Source: Alisma plantago-aquatica
Lineage: Eukaryota; Streptophyta; Magnoliopsida; Alismatales; Alismataceae
Length of the DNA: 64,000 nt
Assembly: GCA_963693085.1 (NCBI GenBank)
Contig: OY856412.1
Span: forward strand, 1,126,072,244-1,126,136,243
Reading direction: 5' to 3'
Program-made: the position numbers and the translations under genes
Notes under the pieces: model-generated
The model's database searches: none
What the model was told of the DNA's origin: nothing
The model's input: only the letters and a program-made list of their open reading frames with translations
Shown here: positions 47,383-60,407 of the stretch, piece by piece
How the letters are laid out: each line of letters opens with the position of its first letter
Position numbering within the stretch: position 1 is the first letter of the stretch

Positions 47383-48761
47383 CTTAATGTATCACTCGTT
47401 TACCACCCATGGACTAGACATTATCTGTGACTATGTACGACATGTAGGTGCTCTCTAAATGAAAACTAAATCAGCATTACTTTCACGTTACCCAATTTCA
47501 GAAATCCCCATTTAGTAATGTCTTTATTCCGTCATTTCTCTTCCTCCTCCATTCAACCCTGGCCGGGCAAATATTGCAGCAGCTGAGGCGATGGTTATGT
47601 TAATGAAAATGCAGTAGATTAGAAATGGGTACTGACAGTATACATCTAGTAAGGAGTAAGAACCCCTGTCAGTGGCCCTTCCTAGCTAGCAACTTCACGG
47701 CCAAGCAGCAGCAATTAACCGCAGCCGTGGCAGCAACGCAATGGCTCGTTTTTGTTGACCGGACTCGTTGGTGTAGCTCCGGAGCTGCTACTATGTTAGA
47801 GTAATGATGTGGCTGGCTGGTGCCCACGAATAATGAAGCTGAAGTGGAATGTGACTCGGGAGACGGGAAATCGATAAATACAGCCATTATTTCGATTGAA
47901 GAGACTCTTATATAAACTAGTTTATCTTAATTTTATCTTGAATGCGGGTGGGGCACAGGCACATGCCTCTGAGTGGCCTCGCCGCTGCGCCTAACTTGGG
48001 CAACTAGTCCTGACCTATAAATATATTCTTTTTTTTCTTATAAATAAACTTACTATACAAATTACAAAAGTTTGGTACAGGGCTTTTACCGGGCTGACTT
48101 TTTCTTCACAACGAAGAGGTGGTGAGCAGACCTCTTAAAGGCCCGGTGTAACTTGTGCCCCGAAACTCAAACTGGAACAAAGCTTTTACGGCGCTGACTT
48201 TTTCTTTTGACGAAGAGGTGGCGAGCACACCTCGTACAACACACCCGTGTCAAACTACAGAAAGCAAATGCGAGTCTTCTTCTGATCATTAGAACAGATA
48301 TTTATATGCTCTTTCATCTGGAGGCATGCTTGTTTTCAGGGAGATTTAGAAAACCAACAATTCTCTCTGACATAAGAAAGGAAACTTCATCTAATTTGCA
48401 AGTATCCAATTTTTGCATTGCTTTCTACCCGCAACTATATATATTGTTTTCACAATGTGGCTTGGATTAACATCGAACAAAATGAATTACTATGTAAACC
48501 TGATGTGTTTCAGTTTCAGCCCAACTAACAGGCCTTAGGTACGTTACGTTAAGACTTGCGCAATTTGTTGTAAGGCCAAAGCTGTGGACAGTCGGAAGAA
48601 AAGCCGTTAGGAATTCATCTTATCATTTTGTTCACAACACAATTATGTGAATTCAAGCATGATTTAGTGCCTGTTTGAATGTGTTGAAGTACTAACACGA
48701 TATTAGTTTGACATCCTTAACATAACTTCTCTTGTAGGGTATGTCTTGAAGCAGACACTTA
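47383..48761. other. Intergenic region, no gene recognised
   Basis: Somewhat higher GC at 47540-48250. A minus-strand frame of 72 codons (47887-47669) has no recognisable domain. An imperfect direct repeat of about 58 bp lies at 48081-48138 and 48181-48237 (GGCTTTTACCGGGCTGACTT and AGCTTTTACGGCGCTGACTT, then ACGAAGAGGTGG). Nothing else is supportable. Confidence 0.5.
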
Positions 48762-49077
48762 GGGGTCATTTGGATCTGCTCATTTTAAATCCAAATATTG
48801 TATATGTACATGGAGGCAAAATTAGTTAGTTGTGAAATTCATGGATATTATTTAATGCTTGACCTTGACGTATGTGTGATATTTTTCAAATCACCTCATA
48901 TATAGGGGTGTTAACAAGTCATACAATGAATACTTGTCATGTTTTTTTTTGCATGCTTCACCCCACATTGACAGTGCAATAATACCCCTTATATAACAAT
49001 TCTATTAACTTGAAATACCAGCCGGCCATGTGTATAACTCTCTGGAATTGAAAATGGTGAAAGCCAAACAAACCCCC
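48762..49077. mobile_element. Probable Tourist-like MITE
   Basis: About 316 bp between GGGGTCATTTGG (48762-48773) and CCAAACAAACCCCC (49064-49077), imperfect terminal inverted repeats. It is flanked by TTA on the left and CTA on the right, consistent with a worn TTA target duplication. No coding capacity. Assigned on ends and size only. Confidence 0.5.
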
Positions 49078-49638
49078 TAGTATTGAACCAATTGCTTGAT
49101 TTTTAACTTCTTGATTTTTAATCCTCACGTAATAAATATTCAACATTCAACCAAATAGACATGTGCTTGCATTACTTTTCAATCAGTTGTTGTCATTCAA
49201 AGGGGCCACTTAGGTTTTGAAAAACTATTTATAATCCAATCATTACCATTGTTTTCCTACTGCACTTTGTAGTGGTAGAATTAAAAGGGATTCACTTGCA
49301 TAAATGTTCACCAGTTGTCATATTCAAAAGGAACAGAAGCCTTGTGCTGTCTGACCGAACAGTAAATATATAGGAAAACTACGCGGAAGCAATGCCAATT
49401 TCAAAATACAATATATGACATGACATGACCAATTAGTATACTCTAAGATAAAAAAAGGAAAATTGAGGGATTTATCTAAAATAGATTATTGCCAGAAGGT
49501 TGCAGCAAAAACATCTAGTTTGTAGGTGACAAAACTGACGCATTGCTGGAAAAAATTGGCCACAAAAGGAAAAATAACAACTGGAAACAAAGCTGCATCT
49601 TGCAAGGTTGCATCACCGTGAAACAAACGTAGTCACAA
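49078..49638. other. 3' flank of profilin
   Basis: No other gene. The profilin 3' UTR should lie in the right part of this interval on the minus strand; I see no canonical AATAAA that settles the poly(A) site. Confidence 0.5.
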
Positions 49639-52600
49639 CTAGTAGCCTTGGTCGATAAGGTAGTCACCCATCCTTTCAACAATCATGTTGCACTGCCCGG
49701 CATTTAGCGGTTCGTCATATAAGCCAAAGATTAGAGCCTGGGCCGTCTTCTTCACACAGATGCCTCCCGAGCCCTGCAAAGGCAGGGAAGGAGTACACAC
49801 ATCGGATTTCCAGATTTCTTTCAAACAATAGTATGATTTGGGTTCAGTATTTGAAAATACAAATAGCATAAATCAACATTTTTTTTTATCGGGATACAGT
49901 CAGAAGTTGCTAGGCCTCTATTAATGCAAGTTGCATCCAATGATCTTGTTCAGTCCAAAAGACTGGATCTGAGTAAAGCCTCCAAAACCACAATTATCCA
50001 ATCGCATAATCTTCTTTGTGGCCCATCATTCAAAAAAATAAATATATAGCAGAATGAGATAAGACAACAACCAAACAATAGATGTAGCCATAAAAATATG
50101 TACCACCTGTTCAAACAACTCATGATACCCCCCTCAATTGAAGCATTAATTTGAAAGTTTTTCTTTATTTAACTACTTAAATGTGCCAAAAGAAATGTGA
50201 ATATTTGTGTTCTTCATCAAAAATTATACTCCTACAAACATGCACATACTCTACACAGCGTAGAATGCAAATAAATTAAGGCTTTAACTATGTCTAAACC
50301 CTCAGGTATAGGCATATATGGCCACAAAGAGAAGTTTACAGGATCACTCTGAAATTTCTCACCCATCATGTCCTAATATCACTAGCCTACTTTACTTGAG
50401 GGTATGTATCACGCTCACCATCTTATCCTTTTAAGTACTTATAGATTGAAATAGAAATGATATGTGTAGCCTTCTATTTGTAGCTTCCCTGAATTCTAGT
50501 AGTTGATCATGTTTCCTTTTTCCCGTCCAATTTTTTGACTTTGATTCAATGCATGTCCTAGAAAGGACTTCATTCAAGGAAAAGGTAGTTGACAGACAAA
50601 ACCCTAGCTAACTGCATGTACTATCATCTATCAAACATGTAAGCTAAGAGTATCCTACGTCTTCTAATCTCAGGAAGATTTGAAACTCTTCAATGCCACA
50701 CTAAACATTCTAAAATTTTAGCTGCTTCCACCTTTAGTCTACACTCTCTTGCATCACAAGTTTACAACTTTTGTAGATCCATCACGTCCTTGATCACTCA
50801 GTCCTACGTGAGGAGAAATACTCTTCATATAGCTTGAAAGAACTAAACATGGAAAGATGAATCAGAAAGCTTGACCTCCTTGACTAGTCCAAAATGGAAA
50901 ATCCTTTAGTTACTCTTAAATTAAGTAATGTAATCACACAATAAAATGAGAAAATATAGCATGATTCAAATCATCAATAGAAAACTAATCATATATGGGT
51001 CAAGTTCCCATATGTTATGAACAATCTGAGTGACCACTAATCATTGAGGTAAATGCATTTCAGTTTGGTCCTTTTCTTGTACTCCCCACTAAAGCAAAAC
51101 TAACTGCAACTATCTTAGACCAAATCTAGTGGAGGAGTAATATACATCCTTTAACTCCCTTTTCCAAGGGGGTAGGGATAATGTTGCCAATTTTTAAAAT
51201 TGTGAAAAGATCTCTTTTTCCTTCATATTCCATGATACTACTTCCACTTTATGTACTATCAATAAAGTGTGTATGTGATTATCCAACATGTTCACCTATG
51301 CCTATTTCTATCATAAATAATATGTTGTTTGTTGCTGCTCCTGGTTGTGGCATCTCTATTACTTAGCCAATCTAAGCATGATCTCGATCAATGTATCTAA
51401 GCATGATTACTATAGACCTCATTCACATCTAGATTTTGAGTTGAGGTACAAAGGGAAGACATATAGACGTAAATACTTTAAACAAGGTCTAAGGTAGGCA
51501 ATCATAATGATTTTATACTTGAACAAACTTAAGATAAAAAATGAACCAATCCAGTGACATAAAATCTTGTATTATTACTTGAAATAATGATTTATGAGAT
51601 TTTGATATTCATCAGAGTTATTTTCTATTTCAAAATAAATGATACAAATTGTTTTGAACAAACAACTCATTTAGTGTGACATAAATGATCATGAAATTTA
51701 AACAACATATTCATATTGACTGTTATAAGTAACAATATCTAAAAGAATCTCAACAGTAGTAGGTTAATAGTCAATGATCACAAGCATGATTAATTTCCAA
51801 TTTTGGTCTATAAGGTTGTACTCTATATGTTCGTATATGAGGAAGACAAGTTAAACTTTACTAGCCCTATGTGCAATGATTTGTAGTTATGCACCATTGC
51901 AGATGAAATTGTAGTTAAATAGGGTACCAATAATATTAAGAAGCTTAATAACATGTATTTCTATGCATAGAACAACAATACATTTATATGTTTTATAAAA
52001 CAACCTTTCAAAATACCAGCTTTCACTACAGTTAACATGCAATAAGATAAAATTTTGTATCGTATAATTTTAGGGTTCTATAGGGAAGATTCTAAGAATG
52101 ATAATGGAAACACCATAGTTGAAAAAATCAAGCTAGGACAAAAAAGGTGTCAATTACATAAAAGAACTTTTAGGATACTTTGTGAGAATGAGTAGCATAC
52201 ATAGTGATGTATGCTTAATAATCATCATAGACAAGATAAAAGAAATATTTGGATTCATTTGAGTAAAGGTTACCTTCTTCCCACGGATCACAGCACCTGG
52301 TTCTCCTTGAATCACCATGTACTTGTTACCACTAAGGAATAGGCCAGTGGGAGCTAGAGAACCTGGATTGTCGAAGTCGTTCATGATGGCAGTGATCTCT
52401 TCTGGCTTGAACTATGAAAGGGCAATGAAAGGATTAAACAAGTTGAGTAGAAACTACATATTAAAGGTTAAAAACTATGCACATAAACTCAATAAAAATT
52501 AGAGGCAGATAACAAATAGCAACCCAAATCATATTGGGAAATTTTTTAGGATAAATAAATGTAGGTTTGGACAACATAGAAATTAGGGGTTATCACATGC

Positions 52601-55600
52601 AGGGAAACTAAATGCTGAAGATGAATTGCTTAAATGAACTCGCCTCCTCCTCCCCCCACCTACACACACCAAAAAAGAGTTTATCACACAATATATGTAT
52701 AAGTATTATGTAGATTGCTTGTTCGATGCGCTTTTGTTCTTCAATATTGACGTAACCATATATAGGAATCATCAATGGTAGAGCCAACCCCCTAATGAAG
52801 GGGGGCACACATAAAAATATCATGTATCTATATAACATTGATGTTGGATTTATTTTACATTAGAAGTAAATAAGATTTCAACTATTGCCATAAACAAATA
52901 GAGTGTTGAAATCTCTTAAATAAATGTTATTGACCCATTTATTTGGATCTAGATAGGAAAATACATGGATCTTACACTGACCAAAAAAGAGCTTCAGGAC
53001 ACAGATCCCAACTTTATTAACTACTTAATTTTTAGATTTAAATAAAATACTCCTACTTGTACTTATGTTACTAACTAGGATTATGTATCTTTACACATTG
53101 TATATACATTTAAGAAGAGTTTGAAACAAAAAATAGTAAAATAAAAATATACAAGTTCTTTTGTAGAAGCCTATCTACTCCTTTAATTTATTTCTCCATT
53201 AATACAGGTTATTTCAACAAAATCACATAAACTATATGTTCAACATTGAATGTATGGATTACTTTTTTTTTCAATATCACACAGTAATTTCATATGTGAT
53301 AAGTTTGACAAGTCTAGTACTAAAAGTAGTCAAAAAATTTAAATTTTTGATATGTATAAGTAGTACCATGTGAAAATTATTATTATCATATATTAGTCAA
53401 GAGAACAACAACATATTAATTTATAGTGGAAAATATCTTACCATCATAGTGTTATTATTTATTAACATTACCTAATAAACTAAATTGTATGATAATATAT
53501 TTGTTGCTAAAATATAAATATATTCATTTCTTTGATATTATCGAAACTAATAAAATAATCGAATCTACTATGTTTTACATTACAAAAAATAACAATTACA
53601 TCTTAGAAAACATCAGGTGCATGATTTGTAAGTAGAAGTCTGATTGTGTAGTTTATTTATAACAAAAAAATACAATAACTACATGAGCAAGATATTGGTG
53701 AATAACATGAAAGAAGTGTTGTGCACTCTGGTTGAACTTAAATCATGTGAAAGGTAACATGTATGTCGCATCATAAATAATAAATACTAAACAATACTTC
53801 TCTAAACCTAGTTGTACAATTTTATGCTTATATTGGGTTTCATGGTTGATTTGATGATGATACATTGACATTTTGTTATTTTAAAATTATATCTTAATTT
53901 TATAATTTACAAATTTTAAAATATTGTTAAAACATTATAAAAATTTATCATAAAAATGTGTACTATTGAGAAACTATCATTATTGAGTAGATAATTTCAT
54001 CTTTTAGCATGTATTGCACCTACAATAGGGATACATATCGACCTGCATCATTAGCACAAGTAAAATATACCCGCATAAAACCATGTACTTGATATATTTG
54101 TGATATCTTTAATTATTTAACATGATATATAAAATATTCGATATTCTCATAAACTATATTAACATTATAGAAACAAATCATCCTACATCATTTATGCAAA
54201 TAAGGTACACATTTAGAACTATGTACTTAATTTTTATTATGTATATAATTTTATATACATGAGATACATAATATTTGATATTTTCAATAATGTATAACAT
54301 TGGTTGATATTTTCCAATTATTAGTTTTATTATTATATAAATATGGGTAAGGTAATATTTAGCAAGTTGATATTAATATATTTATTTGTGATACAATTGT
54401 TAATATATGTAACAAATTTATCATTTCTGAACATCAAGATATATTTGTGAAAATAAGAAAACGTCATGTATTTTTATTGAATTTCCCTATTTTAATATAT
54501 TTTTACTTGTCATTTCTTACTTTAGATTGTATTGGTAATAAAATTATTTGTTGAAAAAAGTGCACACACATTGAAGGCAAGTGTATGAGCATGTAATTTA
54601 GATAATACAACAAGATATTAACTTTGATACTATGTTGAATATACATAACTTATATATATTTAGAAAATTCCAAATTAGAGGGGGCCACATGCCCTTTCTT
54701 TCTACCCTTGGCATCATCACTAGCTAATCACACTAATCTCAGAATCTATTGTGTTGTGATTTATGTATCACAATGTGTATCAGCCCATTCTAGCAGGACA
54801 AAATTAGTAAACCTCTATGTACAGAATATGGCAAGACAAACGAGGACGATGGATCATGAAGATCACCATTCACCCCGTCACTGATGGTGCAAGGTGAGTG
54901 GCAAGAAGTGGCATATGGCCCTCTAATTTAGATTTTTTTTGAACATATATATGTTGTATATACTCAATATGGTATTAGAGATAGTGTTAATTTTTTGTGA
55001 TATCTGGATTACATGCTCATACACCTTTTGTTACAATTTGTACTTTTTTGATAAATAATTTCATTATTAATATGAACTAAAGTAAGAAATGACAAGTAAA
55101 ATCATATGAAAATAGGGTAAATTTCATAAAAATGCATTACATTCTTATTTTCATAAATATATCTGGATCTTCAAAAATAACAAAATTTATTAAACATATT
55201 AACAATTATATCACAAATTCATATATATTAATGTTAACTTGTTAACTATTAGCTTAGCCATATTTACATAATAATGAAACAAACGACTAGAAAACAACTA
55301 AAGGTATATTTTATCAAAAATATCAAATATTATGTATCTCATGTGTACAACTTAAACATGTAATAAAAAATTAAATACATGGATCTAAGTATGTATGTTT
55401 TATCCATAAAAATGGTGTAGGATGATTTGTTTTTCTATATATACTATATTTTATGAAAATATGAAATATTTATATGTTATGTTAAATTACTAAAGATATA
55501 ATAAATATATCAAGTACATAGTTTATTTAGGTATATTTTACTTGTGCCAGTGATGGAGGTTGATATGTTTATCTACTGTAGGTGTAATACATGCTAAAAG

Positions 55601-57824
55601 AGATAATAGACTACTCAATAATGATAGTTTCAATAGTAGTGATTTCAAGATAAATTTGTTGATAATATTTTTAATTATATATGGAATTTTGTAAACTATA
55701 AAAATGAAGATATAATTTCGAAAATAATGAAATGTCAATGTATCATCATCAAATTAACCCTTAAAACATAATATAAGCATAAAACATCCTACAAAATTTG
55801 GATAAGTATTTTTTAATATTTATTATTTGTGATGTGATGTAATGACGTGTTAGATTTTACATGATTTAAGTTCAACCAAAGTGTACAAAACTTCTTTCAT
55901 GTTATTCACAATATCTCACTCATATAATTATTTTATGTTTTTATATCAACCGTATAATCATACTTCTACTTACAAATTATTACCTGTTATTTTCTAAGTT
56001 ATAATTTTTTTGGGGTTATGAAGTGTGTACCGGTCGATACATGTAACTTATGTGTATCATCCATTAAAATAGCACACGTGGAGTATGTTGATAAAATCCA
56101 ACCATATTGATTGATTCAACACTATATATATATATTAGATGTGCGTAGAAAATCATAACCATATCTCATATAGCTCATGAGATCTAGCACTGTATCATTC
56201 AATAGTTTCTGCAATTTTTGCAACTTATTGTTGATAAAAAATTATATATTTTCTTTCCTTAGATGATCTATGAATATCAGATTGTGGTTATTTTTTGTAC
56301 ACATCTTATCAAAGGGGTATACTTTTCATCCATAAGGTTGGATTATTCATTAAAATTTTACAATCATCATGAATGAAGATGAGTACATGTAAGCTACATG
56401 TACTCATGTACACAATTCTTTTAGCCTTTTCTTTAATGTCAAACATAATAGATTTTAGAATTTTCTTAGTTTCCATCGTATCATAGAAATTACTATATTA
56501 TATATTAGTAATAAATAAATCATCATAATATTTAGTTTATAAGGTAAAATTAATGAATAAGTTTCACACTATGATGGTTATATTTTTTTTTGCTGTATAT
56601 TATTATATTGTTTCTCTCTTAACTTGTATATACTAATACTTTTCACATGTTACTACTTACACATACTAAATTTCTTAAATTTTTTGTTACTTTTTAGTTA
56701 CTAAACTTGTCAAACTTATAGGTAACAAATTACTTTGTGTGATCTTGAAAAACAAATTGCACATTCAATGTTGAACATAAAATATGCAGGTTTGTTGAAA
56801 CAACCTACATTTATGGAGAGTCAATTTAAAGGAGTAGATGGTATTGTATAATAAAAATTATATATTTTTTATTTCACTATTTTTTATATCAAACTCACAT
56901 TAAATGTATCTGCCATATTTTAAGATACATTATCATAGTTAACAACATATATACAAAAAGGAGCATTTTAATTAAATTAAAAAAATTAAGTAATCCGCAA
57001 AGTTGGGACCTGGAGCTCTTTTTTGGTTGAGGACCAAATCTGTTGTTGTGGAATCCTATTCCAAACCATGTTTCATCTAATCCTAACCTTATATCTACCC
57101 CGAAAAGACCCACCCTTAGTAGATAAATATTTCTTTTCACGATAGATATCAATTGAAACACGTCCGCAATAGAAAATCTAGAACAGAGATATCATATTCT
57201 TAGTGTGAGATCCATGTATTTTCCTATCTCGATCTATGTAAAAGGGTCATTAATATTTCTTTAAAAGATATGGACACTCTATTTGTCTTACAACAATAGT
57301 TGAAGTCTTATTTACTTCTAGTGTAAAAAATAGCATTACTATTATATAAATACTTAATGTTATTTTATTTGTACCCCTTCATTTGGGAGATGGCTCTGCC
57401 ACTGCATCCCGAGGCAGATTAGATCATCTCGGAAACACATCAATAGGAAATACATGTCCTTCCCACCTACCTTAATCTAACAAACAAGAAAAAAAAACCC
57501 TCTTTTTGACGTTTAAACCAAAGGCAGAACAACTACGGCAGAACAACTACGCATCTTTCTGGCAATAGGTAGGGCACACATGCCCCACATAAAAGAATAG
57601 TTCACGACTTAATAATGTATATTTAACGACAGATTAGAGAATGACTAACACGGATGGAGAGTTGTCATGCATGTTCCTAGGGTTGGAGAGTACATTCATA
57701 CCTGTGGAAAGTTGGCACTCTGGGCCCAGACGCTACCGTCAAGGCCGAGGATGGCAGAGGAGGTCAGGGTGTGACCCTCTATGTCGCACATGAGGTGGTC
57801 ATCGACATACGTCTGCCACGACAT
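49639..57824 (-). CDS. Profilin, three exons
   Basis: Minus-strand gene with exons 57824-57702, 52411-52274 and 49773-49639 (123, 138 and 135 bp, stop included). All introns are phase 0 with GT...AG ends. The product is 131 residues, the usual plant profilin length. Start [11 protein letters not shown] is the profilin N-terminal signature. Trp3, Tyr6, Trp33 and Tyr125, aromatic residues of the poly-proline site, are present, as are Cys13 and Cys115 that are typical of plant profilins. [17 protein letters not shown] is the conserved actin/phosphoinositide region, and the C-terminus is GDYLIDQGY. Known role: binds actin monomers, proline-rich proteins and phosphoinositides in the cytosol, tuning filament assembly. 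The frame is intact with no stop, so the gene is probably functional. The introns (2.5 and 5.3 kb) are swollen with repeats. Cys93, where many profilins have Thr, is the only oddity I noticed. Confidence 0.95.
49774..52273 (-). other. Profilin intron 2 (2.5 kb)
   Basis: Donor GTAACC after GGKK and acceptor TTTGCAG before GSGG. AT-rich, no gene. A T-run at about 49880-49888 followed by GGGATACAGTCAGAAG may be the 3' end of a small LINE or SINE relic on the minus strand, but I see no target duplication. Confidence 0.8.
52773..54722 (-). mobile_element. AT-rich non-coding element, copy A
   Basis: Left end CAATGGTAGAGCCAACCCCC is the counterpart of the right end of copy B (CAGTGGCAGAGCCATCTCCC on its minus strand). 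Right end CCAAATTAGAGGGGGCCACA is the counterpart of the left start of B and C. Collinear with B in opposite orientation over almost its whole length, roughly 75-80% similar by eye. No coding capacity. hAT-like termini suggest a non-autonomous DNA transposon, but the class is uncertain. Confidence 0.6.
54879..57404 (+). mobile_element. AT-rich non-coding element, copy B
   Basis: Starts CACTGATGGTGCAAGG and ends GGCTCTGCCACTG; its ends resemble degraded terminal inverted repeats (CAGTGGCAG and CACTGATGG). Flanks CACCCCGT (54871-54878) and CATCCCGA (57405-57412) agree at 6 of 8 positions, compatible with a worn 8-bp hAT target duplication. About 2.5 kb with no frame of note. Confidence 0.55.
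57405..57701. other. Start of profilin intron 1, no element recognised
   Basis: Unique-looking sequence between copy B and exon 1. A short direct repeat, GGCAGAACAACTACG, occurs twice near 57530-57555. Confidence 0.5.
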
Positions 57825-59151
57825 CCTTTTTCTTTACTTCTACCTCCTTAGTGTTGCTGTTCTTGATGAACGATGAAACCTGTCAGTTCTTCTATCTTGG
57901 TATTCTTCTTCTTCTTGTTCCTATTTTTCTTCTCTTCTTCCTCTCCCCTCAACACTTTACTTTCGGATGGTTAATGGTTAGCAGTATTTTTTGCGGTTAG
58001 GAACGGACGAGCGCAGAGCAACTACGGGATGACCGGATCCAACTCCTCGGTCACAACGAAAGGGTCGATGCTCGCTGCTTTGACATCAGCCCGGATTGAG
58101 GAGAGCCGCTGGAGAAGGATTGACGAGGTCTTTGGGGGCGTGGGTACCATAAAAATGTGCATGTGTGTCCAGCCTCGCACTAATACACTTTTCTTTTCGG
58201 AGCACTTATGTTGTCATTTTTTTTATGTTATATTATTTTTAAAGTAACCTTACCAAAAATCGGCTTAAAAGTGATGGCATTACAAAATATAAAAGTTTCA
58301 TCACCTTTACAAAGTCCCATAGCGTATGTAAGTATCGTCCATGGCAATGCATTTTGGCCCTTAAAAAGAATTTATGTAGAAACACATATGTAACTTTCAT
58401 CCTATTATTCAAGATCAAAACTGACGAGTGAAACACAAATATAAGATGGTTTATCAATTTCTCCTTTCGTGATTTATCATAAATCAAATTATGATCTAGC
58501 CAAATTTTAGACTTTGTAAGCATGTGAATGGCATTCAAAGAAGTTGTCTTTGAGAAACTTAATTGTTACTCAAGATTAATTAAGGATGGTAATAGTATAA
58601 AGAAAAAAACTATAATAACCGATAATGATATTATTCTTACACACAAGTGCACCAAATGGTTAGAGTTGGATGTGATTTATACTTTGAAAATCTGATATGA
58701 TATGGTATGCTTGCAATTTTAGTAAAAAAAAGATAAGCATGCATCAAACATTATTAGTTCAGAAAGTTGTGTATATTAGTAGAGGCAAGCCCATATATAT
58801 GGATCCGTGGAAGTTTTTCTTTTGATAAACTTTAGGGATGGGGCTTTTAGAATTAGACAAGCTGCCCCAAAAGTAGTTTTGATCAAAGTAACCAAATATG
58901 AGAAAGCGTGTTCAACAAACACTTTTTATACCATTCTTGTTCGATTATTTAGAGTTCTTAGCAATAAAGGTTGTGGTTCTTAGTAACATGACCTCTCTGG
59001 TCTATAGATGTAGTGTTTTGAATAATTGCTTTTGCTACTTAGAAAAGACCAACGTTACAACTTGTTGCCCTCCTTCCCTACATCTCAATGTAATATGCAT
59101 TAGTGCAATTTGGAGGAAAAAATATTTTTATTTTATGTACATTATGAGTTG
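57825..59151. other. Upstream region of profilin
   Basis: Immediately 5' of the start codon the minus strand is GA-rich (57880-57960), typical of a plant 5' leader. No TATA box could be placed with confidence. The remainder (58040-59151) is AT-rich and without genes. Confidence 0.5.
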
Positions 59152-59939
59152 TTTTTTTTTGTGGGGGGGGAGCCATGAGGCTATTCATTCATCTCGCCCT
59201 CCTCTTGCAAGCCAGTACGGAAATAAATTACATGACATCTAAGTTTGCATGTTTCGTAAATGTGGTAGTACTACTACCATTACAATGTTCACAATCTAGA
59301 ATTGACTTAATACATTCTGGGGGTCGGGTATAATCAAAATAGCCAATAGTATTCTTTTGGTGATGTTTTGCAAGCTCATCAGCTGCTTTGTTGCACTCCC
59401 TTCTTCCAAATTTTATCTCCCAATCGGGGTGTTCATCTATACTCCTTTGTATTCTCTCGATATAGTTTGAGTACTTGGGATCTTGCCCTGGTTGTCTTTG
59501 GAGCATATCCACGAGTACTTTACAGTCGGTTTCGACGATTAAGTCAGATAAACCCTCTCTTCTCGCAACCTCAAAGGCCAGATCTACAGATATGACTTCA
59601 GCATGGAGAGGCGTGCTAGCAACTATCTGTCTCGCATGGTCTTGGATCCACTTTCCTGCACAATCTCTAACAATCATGGCGATAGTGGCTTTGTTCCTTT
59701 TCCAAGAAGCATCTGTATTGATTTTGATGTGTCTCTCAGCTGGGCGTGACCAACGATGTACCTGAGGGTGCGTAGTGGATGAGTTGATACTCTCCCTTCT
59801 CCAAACAACATTATTTAGATATACCTCCCTATGTATTCGTTGTGCCAAGAAGACAGGCGGTACAATTTTTCTCTCAAATATTTGCTCGTTTCTAGCGGTC
59901 CATATAATCCAGCATGCTATAAGGAATTTTGCTCGTTAA
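59152..59939 (-). mobile_element. 5'-truncated LINE with target duplication, minus strand
   Basis: Bounded by acattatgagttg (59139-59151) and acattatgaggtg (59940-59952), one mismatch in 13. The T-run at 59152-59160 is the poly(A) tail of a minus-strand insertion. Only about 790 bp is present, so it is truncated deep in ORF2. Confidence 0.9.
59228..59939 (-). pseudogene. LINE RNase H domain (ORF2 C-terminus), partial
   Basis: Open from the truncation to the stop at 59228. It begins with the linker FLIACWIIWTARNEQIFERK, usual between zf-RVT and RNase H in plant LINEs. RNase H of the plant RVT_3 type follows: INTDASW, HAEVISVDLAFEVA, VETDCKVLVDML and ECNKAADELAKHH keep the D, E, D, D positions. 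The frame has no stop, so the insertion is relatively young, but it lacks reverse transcriptase and endonuclease. Confidence 0.85.
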
Positions 59940-59952
59940 ACATTATGAGGTG

Positions 59953-60407
59953 TTTAACGATATTGATATTGGTTTACTATGTTGGATTTATTATATTTCA
60001 CGCACTAATTTTGAGATGTATTTATTTTTTGTTTGTATTACTAATGTTTGATCTAATGTTCCAGGTGATCAAGAATTTACTCAAGATTCAATGATAAGAA
60101 TGTGCAATAATACATGTTCTTAGATACTTGTACATGTACCTAGATTATGCTTTGTATATGTGCAAATTATATAATTTGATAGGGAAAATGTAAGAGCAAG
60201 TGACGAATGACTCAAAATCATTCTAAACCTATAATATTATAACAATCATTAGAATATGTAGATAAAACATTCAAAATTATTGAGCTATTTTCTAAAATTT
60301 AGTGTCGTTGGGACACCGTGTTTTTAGTTCAAGATGCAATTAGATCAAATTTCAATTAAACTTTAATTTGACCAGGACATAGACATCAGATAAAAGATAG
60401 TCCTAGT
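59953..60407. other. AT-rich intergenic spacer
   Basis: Sequence between the LINE and the next AT-rich element. No gene or repeat recognised. Confidence 0.5.

Larger units (their letters stand above)
52412..57701 (-). other. Profilin intron 1 (5.3 kb) with inverted repeat elements
   Basis: Donor GTATGA after NFPQ and acceptor TTTCATAG before FKPE. Most of it is occupied by two AT-rich elements in opposite orientation (52773-54722 and 54879-57404). No coding sequence beyond profilin. Confidence 0.85.

Noticed and set aside
47669..47887. Minus-strand 72-codon frame near the profilin 3' flank
   Set aside because: No recognisable domain or splice partners; kept only as a remark in the intergenic entry.
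49879..50030. Separate LINE or SINE insertion in profilin intron 2
   Set aside because: A T-run and LINE-like tail are present, but no target duplication or domain supports it; mentioned only within the intron entry.
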